Shown: in pieces, positions 16,142 to 23,049 of the stretch
How positions within the stretch are numbered: the first letter of the stretch is position 1
How the letters are laid out: the number at the start of each line of letters is the position of its first letter
NCBI GenBank assembly: GCA_004356105.1
Contig: SMYC01000064.1
Span: 1 to 35,598, forward strand
Length of the DNA stretch: 35,598 nt
Reading direction: 5' to 3'
Origin: Acidobacteriota bacterium
GTDB taxonomy: Bacteria; Acidobacteriota; Vicinamibacteria; Marinacidobacterales; SMYC01
Position numbers and translations under genes: made by a program
Notes under the pieces: model-generated
The model's database searches: none
What the model was told of the DNA's origin: nothing
The model's input: the letters and a program-made list of their open reading frames with translations, nothing else

Positions 16142-16624
16142 TCAGTCCCTGTCGTTGTTGAGCGAGGGTCTCCAGCGCTTCCAGAGCGGAACGCTGAGAG
16201 CTACCGCGCTCGGCGCCAAAGCCCACCACGACTGAGCTCCCACCCACAACGTGGCGCTTCCCACGATCAAAGCACCCACGAACGGCAGAAGCCTTCCCTT
16301 TCGCGTCAGCACCCAGCCCGCAACCACCGCAGTGCTGGTGACGAGCGCGACGCTCGACCACGGCCCATCAATGTAGTGGAGGGCCATCCAGAGCCAGCAG
16401 CCGACCGCGACAGCTCCGAGGGCTAGCTCGAGCAGACCCGTTTTAGCGCGATAGGGGTGGCGGAGAAACGCCGCCGCCACGGCGAGGCCCAGCATGACGC
16501 CGATCACTTCGGCGGTGACGACGGTAATCTGGAGATATTGCGGGACGCTGGTGATCCAGAGCACGCCGAGCACGGTCAGAGCCGCGCCGTAGACGTTTCG
16601 AAGGATGTCGACGCGCGTCTTCAT
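16142..16624 (-). CDS. Small polytopic membrane protein, function unknown
   Basis: A 160-aa protein with about six hydrophobic segments (near residues 11-31, 35-55, 64-84, 89-106, 112-130 and 132-147) and a basic C-terminal tail (WKRWRPSLNNDRD). It is rich in Trp, Val, Ala and Leu. The general look (paired helices with short loops) resembles the N-terminal part of fused TRAP-transporter permeases, but no specific motif supports transport. No good ribosome site stands before the ATG at 16624. The frame is intact and codon use is like that of neighbours. Confidence 0.65.
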   Translation of the reverse strand: MKTRVDILRNVYGAALTVLGVLWITSVPQYLQITVVTAEVIGVMLGLAVAAAFLRHPYRAKTGLLELALGAVAVGCWLWMALHYIDGPWSSVALVTSTAVVAGWVLTRKGRLLPFVGALIVGSATLWVGAQSWWALAPSAVALSVPLWKRWRPSLNNDRD

Positions 16625-16680
16625 TGGCGGTGCCGCGCGAGCGTAGCACGGACCGCTGGCCGTTCGGGACGGGTGTGAGT

Positions 16681-17040
16681 CTACGGCTTGCGGCGCGCTG
16701 CGGTGCGCGGCGCCACACCATCAGCGTTCGAGCCCTCGGCCTTTAGCTCTTCCAGCGCGTCCGAGCACGTCTCGAGCTCTCGGTCCGACTGCATGAGCAT
16801 GCGCTTGAGCTCGTTGTCGCGCAGCCGATTCTCATCGCCGAGGGCCGCCATCGCACGCCTGGTGCAGCGATCGATCTGGTAAGTCGTTCCGCGCGTCCAT
16901 ACGACCTCGCAGGCCTTCTTCAGATGCACAATGGCATCGGCAGCTTCACCCTGTTCAGCGCCTTCCGATCGAGCTTTCGCGGAAGGCACGGTCATTACCA
17001 CCAGCAGGAGAGTTGCGAGAAACATCCCAGTGAACTTCAT
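16681..17040 (-). CDS. Small secreted alpha-helical protein, function unknown
   Basis: A 119-aa protein with a signal peptide (residues 1-22, MKFTGMFLATLLLVVMTVPS then AK) and a mostly helical, charged mature part. Three cysteines are present (C44, C59, C92). The region NRLRDNELKRMLMQSDRELE has coiled-coil character, and the C-terminus is basic. The start at 17040 is fixed by GGAGG 5 nt upstream and by the signal peptide. I do not recognise a family. It is divergent from sulfatase 2, with about 150 bp between the starts. Confidence 0.75.
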   Translation of the reverse strand: MKFTGMFLATLLLVVMTVPSAKARSEGAEQGEAADAIVHLKKACEVVWTRGTTYQIDRCTRRAMAALGDENRLRDNELKRMLMQSDRELETCSDALEELKAEGSNADGVAPRTAARRKP

Positions 17041-17188
17041 GTCCACCTCCGGAGAATTTATTCTTTGTTGGGGGTTTGCTGTGCTGTAGGCACGTGGGCT
17101 TCGATGAGCCTTACTTCTAGTGTAGCAAACAGATGGGCTCTTTGGGTCAAGCTGGTATAGGCTACGCGGGGTATTCAGGAGGTTTCCG

Positions 17189-18751
17189 TTGAGAACAGTC
17201 CGGCGTGCAGTGACCTTTGTCCTTTTGATTCTGCTCGGCTGCCGCCCGAGCGAGCCCCCGAGCACACGTCCGAACATCCTCCTAATCTTGGCGGACGACA
17301 TGGGGTTCACCGATCTCGGCTCCTTCGGCTCCGAGATTCCGACGCCCAACCTCGACGCCTTGGCGTTCGCCGGTATGCGCTTCACGAACTTCCATGCCGC
17401 GCCTAGTTGTGGTCCGTCCCGCGCGATGCTGATCTCGGGTATGACGAGCTGGGAGGCTGGCGTCAGAGAACGCGGCGGCGCTCTCGGCGACCACGTCGCG
17501 CCGCTTCCGCAGCTCCTTCGCGACGCGGGCTATCACACTTACATGGCCGGCAAGTGGCATCTCGGACACGAGCCCGCTCAAAGCCCTCGAGCGCGCGGCT
17601 TCGAGTCTTCTTTCGCGCTCGTACGCGCGGGTGACAACCATCTCGGCGCCAGCGTCTTTCCCGACGAGGACGTCCCCTATCGCGAGAACGGCGAGCCCGT
17701 CGACCTTCCAGACGGCTGGTTCTCCACAGAGCTCTACACCGACAAGCTTCTCGAGCACATCCGAGCCAACGAAGGCGATGGCCAACCCTGGTTCGGCTAC
17801 TTGGCGCTCACCGCGCCCCACTGGCCGCACCAATTACCAGAAGACTGGATCGACCGCCATGCCGGTCGCTACGACAGCGGCTACGACGTGTTTCGAGAAT
17901 CTCGCAACGCGCGCGCTCGGGAGCTCGACGTATTTCCCGAGGCGCTCGAGCTCGAAGGCTTTCGAGGACGCGCCGAAGCGTGGGACGCGCTGGACGAGGA
18001 GTCCAAGAGCATCAACATCCGTTCGATGGAGATTTACGCCGGCATGGTGGAGAACATGGACTTTCACATCGGCCGCGTGGTCGACTACTTGAAAGAGAGC
18101 GGACAGTACGAGAACACCGTGATTCTCTTCTTCTCCGACAACGGTGCCTCGGGAAGCGACGCGAGCTTTCGGACGGTAACGATCCCGAGAACGGATACGG
18201 ATTCGAGCTTGCCGAACATGGGACGCGAAGGCTCGTTCGTCGCCATTGGCCGCGGCTGGGCGGAAGCGGCGACCGCGCCTTATCGCGACGTGAAAGGCTC
18301 TTTGTACGAAGGCGGCACTTTGGCGGCGGCGTTCGTCACGCACCGCTCTGTCGCCGCGCCGGGCAGCGTGGATCGCAGCTACTTGACGATGATGGACGTC
18401 TTGCCGACGCTCCTGGACCTCGCCGGAACACGACATCCTGGTGTGGATTTTCACGGCCGAGAGGTTCTACCGATCCGCGGCCGATCGTTCTGGCCGCGTG
18501 TGCGCGGCAGCCGGCGGCCCGTCCATCAAGAGTTCGAAACGATCCCGTGGATGACCACAGACCGTAAGGCCGCGCTCGTTCGGGGAGAGTGGAAGATCAT
18601 CAAAGAGAGTCGTCCCAGCGACCCGCCACCTGACTGGCGGTTGTATCAGCTTGCCGAAGATCCAGGAGAGACGGAGGACCTGTCCGCCCGCTACCCCGAG
18701 GTGAGGGCCGAGCTCGTAGCACTCTGGAACGAGTACCGCCAGGGCCTCTGA
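17189..18751 (+). CDS. Arylsulfatase-type lipoprotein (sulfatase 2)
   Basis: A 520-aa type I sulfatase. It has LADD metal ligands (D36, D37), the formylglycine motif C74-G-P-S-R, AGKWHLGHEPAQSPRARGF, the FFSDNGAS block and KGSLYEGGTLAAAFVTH. The signal peptide ends in a lipobox, LLGC at C18, so the protein is lipid-anchored. The start is TTG at 17189: CAGGAGG is placed 6 nt upstream and no ATG gives the complete signal. It differs from sulfatase 1 in the motif (CGPSR versus CSPTR) and in its central region, so the substrates probably differ. It converges with the first ADOP permease, 12 bp apart. Confidence 0.92.
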   Translation: MRTVRRAVTFVLLILLGCRPSEPPSTRPNILLILADDMGFTDLGSFGSEIPTPNLDALAFAGMRFTNFHAAPSCGPSRAMLISGMTSWEAGVRERGGALGDHVAPLPQLLRDAGYHTYMAGKWHLGHEPAQSPRARGFESSFALVRAGDNHLGASVFPDEDVPYRENGEPVDLPDGWFSTELYTDKLLEHIRANEGDGQPWFGYLALTAPHWPHQLPEDWIDRHAGRYDSGYDVFRESRNARARELDVFPEALELEGFRGRAEAWDALDEESKSINIRSMEIYAGMVENMDFHIGRVVDYLKESGQYENTVILFFSDNGASGSDASFRTVTIPRTDTDSSLPNMGREGSFVAIGRGWAEAATAPYRDVKGSLYEGGTLAAAFVTHRSVAAPGSVDRSYLTMMDVLPTLLDLAGTRHPGVDFHGREVLPIRGRSFWPRVRGSRRPVHQEFETIPWMTTDRKAALVRGEWKIIKESRPSDPPPDWRLYQLAEDPGETEDLSARYPEVRAELVALWNEYRQGL

Positions 18752-18763
18752 CGTTGGCAAACG

Positions 18764-21139
18764 CTACTCGGATCTCAGCGCCGTCGTAGGGTCGATCCGG
18801 CTCGCGCGTCGAGCGGGAACGTAACAAGCGCCGAGCGCCACAAGCGTAAGAACCGCGATCACGCTCGCGAGAACCATCGGGTCGGTGGGGCTCACTTCGA
18901 AGAGTAAGGACGCGATGAACCGTGACAAGACGACGGACCCGGCAAGTCCCACGAACATACCCATGAAAACGGGCTTCATGCCTGCAGACATCACCACGCG
19001 CAAAACGGGCCCTCGCTGAGCTCCAAGGGCAAACAGAACCCCGATTTCGAATGTGCGCTGGCTGGCGACGAAGGACACCACACCATAGAGCCCACCGATT
19101 CCAAGAAGCAGTGCGATCGCCGCGAATATCGTGAGACCCAAGACAGGTAGTCGGGGCTCCGCTAGTGAGCTCGACAAGATTTGCTCCATCGTCGAGACTT
19201 CCGAGATAGGGACGCTGGCATCGACTTCCCAAATCGTCCCGCGTATCGACGCCGAAGCGGCAAGCGCCTCTCCCGTTGTTCGCACCACCATCCGCATGCT
19301 GCGAATGGGCGACTGCTCGAAGGGCCGAAAGATCATCGGAAAAGCGAAGCCGCGCGGGCCGTTCTGTTTGACGTCCCTCACAACCCCTACCACCGTCATC
19401 CACTCGTCCTCTGAACCCGTGAAGCGAATCCTGCGGCCGACAGGCGACACGTTCTGCCCGAGTCGTGTCGCAAAGGTCTCGTTGACGAGCGCGACCGGCT
19501 GCGTATCCGCATACTCGGATCCGTCGAAACCGCTTCCTTCGACGACGTCCAACCCGAGCGCGCGGAAGTAACCGGGATCGGCCGGCGTCCACTGGACCGC
19601 ATGCCCTCGGTCGTTCGTCGACGGAACGGACTCCACGTGCACCCTTGTGAACCATGCTCCCTGGAGTGGCAGGCGCCGAGCAATGCCTGCTTCGTCAATC
19701 CCTGGAAGCGACCGGATCCGTTCGAGGACCTCGCGGTAGAAGATCCGATTCTGCTCGGATTCTCGATACTTCGCGGGAGAAGGGTGAAGCCGCATCGTCA
19801 CGACGCGCTCGGTCGTAAAGCCCAGATCCTCTTCGAGCACAGCGAGGAAGCTCTTGAGCATCAATCCCGCGCCCACGATGAGGACCACGGCCAGTGCCAT
19901 TTCGGAGGCGACGAGGACCGCGCGCAATCGCACCGAGCCTCTGGAAGCGCTCTTGCTCGTCTTGAGTGTCGGCTGGGAAGTTGCCCTCGAGCTCCACAAC
20001 GCGGGCAGCACACTGAAGGCCACCACACTCAGCAGGGCCAGGGCCGCCGTGAACAGAAGCACCTTGCCATCGATCGCGATCGTCAACCAGCCGGGCTTTT
20101 CGATGGGCAGGGCGGAGACCATCAACGGAAGGCAAAAAAACGCCGTCATCAACCCCACCCCCGAGCCCAGCGTCGCGATGAGGGCAGCTTCCGTGGTGAG
20201 CTGGCGAACGATTTGTCCGCGGCTCGCGCCAAGCGCCGAGCGAAGCGCGAGCTCGGTCGTTCGGGTAGAGGCGCCCGCGAGCGCGATGTTGGCGACGTTG
20301 ACGCACGCCATCAACAAGACGAAGACGACCGCGACCTGCAAAACCAGCAGCGGCTTCCGAAAATCGCTCGTCACGGTTTCGTGCAGCGGTATCAGCGAGA
20401 CATCGTTCCCGAAATCTCCTGAGTAGAGATGTGCAAAGTCGCGACCACGACTCTCCACGATCCGCCGAAGCTCATCCGTCGCCTGCCGCGGTGTTGCCTG
20501 CGCCGAAAGTCGCCCGATCGTCTGGATCTCGTTAATCCCTTCGTAGCGCCCCGCATTCGGATCCATCTCCATGGGAAGCCACAGCTCTCCGCCAATCGGG
20601 AGCGAAGCAAACGAGCTCGGCATCACGCCAAAGACCTCGAAGGGTCGGTCGTCCAGAATTACGGTCTCACCCAGAATGCTCTCGGCCCCGCCGAAGAGCC
20701 GCTGTCAAAGCCCAAAGCTGAGGACGACCGTCGACGCGTCCGAGCTGGTGCCCTCGAAAGTGCGTCCGATGACCGGAGGGACCTGGAGAACCGAGAAGTA
20801 GCTCGACGAGACATGAAGGCCGTCCAGTTGGAGCGGCTCGTCGGCGCCGAGGTAGACGATGCTGTCCGAGAGCGCTCCTGCGAGCTCCATCGTTTCCGCG
20901 CGCTCCCCGAAATACGCGAGCTCCCCGCGAGTGAACCAATGATCCGGCCACACGGAGACTACGCGCCCGGGCTCCGGATAAGGGAGCGGATTCAGGAGTG
21001 TGCCCTGGACCACGGTGAACACGAGAGCGTTCGCGCCGATGCCGACGGCGATCGTGATGACCGCAACCATGGTAAAACCAGGCCGCCGCAGAAGCTTTCG
21101 GGCTCCGAAAACGAGCTCACGCCAGGTGCTATCGAGCAT
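18764..21139 (-). CDS. ADOP-type MacB-like permease 1 (interrupted by in-frame TGA)
   Basis: A permease of the acidobacterial duplicated orphan permease type: two MacB-like halves, each with an N-terminal membrane helix, a periplasmic domain and an FtsX-like helix bundle. Half 1 starts FGARKLLRRPGFTMVAVITI and GIGANALVFTVVQG and has its FtsX core at VFVLLMACVNVANIALAG. Half 2 starts RAVLVASEMALAVVLIVGAG and ends VPARRASRIDPTTALRSE. The frame is continuous except for a TGA at 20707-20705, where relatives have the Trp of SFGLWQRLFGG. The ATG at 21139 has GGGAG 7 nt upstream. The stop would leave a 144-codon product plus an unstarted C-terminal part. A recent nonsense mutation, a sequencing error and readthrough are all possible. 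No ATPase is encoded nearby. Confidence 0.85.
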
Positions 21140-21390
21140 GTTGTTTCTCCCGCGAGTGGGTTGGGTGCGCCGTGTTTTCGGACGCGACAGGCGCATGAGA
21201 GCTGCATTCGTGGAAACGTCCGAGAGGACTCGGAGCCAAAGTCTAAAGCGCCCCCGTAAACCACGGTGCGCGGTTCACGTTGCAGCTGCTCGAAACATTG
21301 CAGCATCTCGTTCTCGAAACGGAGTCGATGCGCCTTCGGATAGAGCCCAAGAACCCGCTCGTAACAGCGGCGTGCGAACGAGCCCGTCAT
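20992..21390 (-). CDS. ADOP N-terminal prefix segment (separate frame)
   Basis: The first ~65 codons (MTGSFARRCYERVLGLYPKA then HRLRFENEMLQCFEQL) are the short cytoplasmic prefix found at the N-terminus of ADOP permeases, with the LYP...RFExEMLQ pattern. In other ADOPs, including the two in this window, it is fused to the membrane part. Here the frame runs on into the out-of-frame start of permease 1 and stops at 20992. Either a frame change near 21150-21220 split the gene, or the two parts are translated separately from the ATGs at 21390 and 21139. The ATG overlaps the PadR stop by 4 bp (ATGA), so it is translationally coupled. Confidence 0.6.
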   Translation of the reverse strand: MTGSFARRCYERVLGLYPKAHRLRFENEMLQCFEQLQREPRTVVYGGALDFGSESSRTFPRMQLSCACRVRKHGAPNPLAGETTCSIAPGVSSFSEPESFCGGLVLPWLRSSRSPSASARTLSCSPWSRAHS

Positions 21391-21737
21391 CGAGACGATT
21401 CCCTGAACTTCAGCTTTCTCGCGGCGCGCACTTGACCCGCTAGACGCTCCGCCTCCGCAAGCACGACACGCCGCCCGAGCTCGGAGAGGTGGTAGTAACG
21501 CCGCCGCTCGTCGTCCAACTCGGGATCGGGCCGCTCGTCCAGCTCATCGACCAGGCCGATGTCCAACAATCGGGCAAGGGCCCGATAGAGCGTTCCCGGA
21601 TGGAGCTTGACCCCTCCGCCCGTGCGTTTCACTACACTTTGAATGATGGCGTAGCCGTGGAGGTCTTCTTTGGCAAGTGCCAGCAGAATCTCGAAGGCCG
21701 TATTCGTCAGCGGCAGAAAAGATGCGGGGTCGCTCAT
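21387..21737 (-). CDS. PadR-family regulator of ADOP module 1
   Basis: A 116-aa winged-helix repressor: LTNTAFEILLALAKEDLHGY (first helices), GGGVKLHPGTLYRALARLLD (recognition helix and wing, with the PGTLYRAL signature), RRRYYHLSELGRRVV. Such small PadR proteins sit directly upstream of ADOP genes in Acidobacteriota and are assumed to control them. The stop overlaps the prefix ATG. The promoter upstream holds a 13-bp palindrome and puts the transcription start almost at the ATG. Inducer unknown. Confidence 0.9.
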   Translation of the reverse strand: MSDPASFLPLTNTAFEILLALAKEDLHGYAIIQSVVKRTGGGVKLHPGTLYRALARLLDIGLVDELDERPDPELDDERRRYYHLSELGRRVVLAEAERLAGQVRAARKLKFRESSR

Positions 21738-21746
21738 AGAGACGCA

Positions 21747-21775
21747 ACTCTACGCCTAAGGCGTGCACGCGTCAA
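21747..21775 (-). promoter_or_regulatory. PadR-ADOP module 1 promoter with internal palindrome
   Basis: On the minus strand a -35 TTGACG (complement of 21770-21775) and a -10 TAGAGT (complement of 21747-21752) are 17 bp apart. The palindrome ACGCCTAAGGCGT (21752-21764, 6-bp arms, single central base) lies between them. Nine bases separate the -10 box from the ATG, leaving room for a leader of at most two or three bases. Binding of PadR here is inferred. Confidence 0.6.
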
Positions 21776-21828
21776 GCGTGTATTTAGTACGCCAAGTCCT
21801 CGAGCTCTTCGATCCGAGCGGCGAGCCG

Positions 21829-22278
21829 CTACCTACTCTTATCCGGTAGCCAAACTTCGTGCACCCGAACCCACTCGACACCGTTCGGTGTTGACGGCGC
21901 TCGTCGTAAAATCGCGGTGCTCAAGCGCACGCGGGTATTGCCGCCCACCCGCTGCCACTCTTCAAAGGTGACGAGCTGGATATCGTCACTCAGGGCACGG
22001 CTGCGATAGTCCTCAATCCAAATGCGCATCCCCTCACCCGATTGCGTCCCGTGAGCGGATTCGAGGCCCTCCAGGATCTCCTCACGCGCGCTCAACTTGC
22101 CCGCTGGCGAGATGATCTCGAAGTCCTCGGCAACAACGCCGGAAAAACGTAGGAAGTTGTCTTCCCAATTGGCCAGCACGCCGCCGAACCAATCTTCGAA
22201 GAACCGATGAAGCTCGAAGACCTCCTCCCGGCAGCGGGAGTCCATGTCACTTGAAGGAGTGTCGTTCGTCGTCGTCAT
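21829..22278 (-). CDS. NTF2-like / SnoaL-type protein (DUF4440-like)
   Basis: A 149-aa cytoplasmic protein with the cone-shaped NTF2-like fold typical of DUF4440 and SnoaL-like proteins: ELHRFFEDWFGGVLANWEDN, FEIISPAGKLSAREEILEGL, MRIWIEDYRSRALSDDIQLV, TFEEWQRVGG and WVRVHEVWLP. No catalytic residues specific to an enzyme can be assigned; related proteins bind small ligands. The ATG at 22278 is chosen because GAGGAGG lies 5 nt upstream. The frame remains open further upstream without a plausible start codon. No operon partner is visible. Confidence 0.78.
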   Translation of the reverse strand: MTTTNDTPSSDMDSRCREEVFELHRFFEDWFGGVLANWEDNFLRFSGVVAEDFEIISPAGKLSAREEILEGLESAHGTQSGEGMRIWIEDYRSRALSDDIQLVTFEEWQRVGGNTRVRLSTAILRRAPSTPNGVEWVRVHEVWLPDKSR

Positions 22279-22669
22279 CACTGCCTCCTCGGGCAGAAAC
22301 TTGGTCACGTCCAGGAATCGGACGTCATCTCTCTGCGCCAGCCGATCGAGAAACCAGTACGTGTGTCCCGCCCCGTAGGGATGTGTCGTCCGGAAGAGGA
22401 CCGGCGAAAAGCGACGGCCCGCCGCCCACGTCGAGCTCCTGCAGATGAGGAGACTCGCGGGAACATCGCGGCCAGTAGAGCCAGACGATAGCGGACGAGA
22501 ATCATGGTTCCGGTCTCCATTTCATCGGGGTCACTGTACCGTGAATGGCTCGTTTTTACACGGAGGGTAACGCTCGAGCCCAGTGCACTCCTATCTCGGC
22601 ATAGCTACTCCGTCCGGGCGGAGTTCGCGGTCATGGCGATGTAGCTAGGTCCCCTCTGGGACGACAATG
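22279..22669. other. Region between the NTF2-like gene and the HNH remnant
   Basis: About 390 bp without a confident gene. On the minus strand, in frame with the NTF2-like protein, 22279 to about 22440 reads as protein-like sequence (SPVLFRTTHPYGAGHTYWFL then DRLAQRDDVRFLDVTKFL). There is no usable start codon, and the family is not recognised. It may be the end of a lost gene fused to the NTF2-like frame. The remaining sequence shows nothing. Confidence 0.4.
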
Positions 22670-23007
22670 GCTGTGGTACCCGTACGGCCACAAGTAGATG
22701 CACGCCGATTGTTTGTGGGTCAAGCGTCGTCATCGATGCACAAGTATTGCACCGACGTGTTGCATTTATCAGGCGCGGAAGCGTTTCTACGGATCACCGC
22801 CGCTCGCTCGGCACGTCGACATCCCACGCTTTTGAAGATGGACGTCTTCACTTGAGCGGCCTCGCGGTGTTGGCGCCGCATCTAACAAACGGCAATTGCG
22901 AAGATCTCTTGGCTCGAGCAACCCACAAGACCAAGGGTGAGATCCAGAAGCTGGTGGCAGAGATTGCGCCGAGGCCGGATGTGGCGCCCTCCATCCGGAA
23001 GGTTCCG
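22670..23007 (+). pseudogene. Broken HNH-family gene, N-terminal domain only
   Basis: The sequence matches the N-terminal domain of the intact HNH gene at 14161. VDARRLFVGQASSSMHKYCT and DVLHLSGAEAFLRITAARSA are in one frame up to about 22838. DGRLHLSGLAVLAPHLTNGN, EDLLARATHKTKGEIQKLVA and RPDVAPSIRKVP are in the next. A small deletion near 22838 causes the shift. The start codon region, the linker and the whole HNH domain are missing. It ends 43 bp before the stop of ADOP permease 2 on the other strand. Confidence 0.82.
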
Positions 23008-23049
23008 GCCCTCTGTGGACGACAAAAAGAGAATGGGCAAGCAACCCGC

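Noticed and set aside
20705..20707. Reassignment of TGA to tryptophan
   Set aside because: Several well-defined genes here end with TGA at their expected C-termini (sulfatase 2, VapB, the ribbon-helix-helix antitoxin, two PadR genes).
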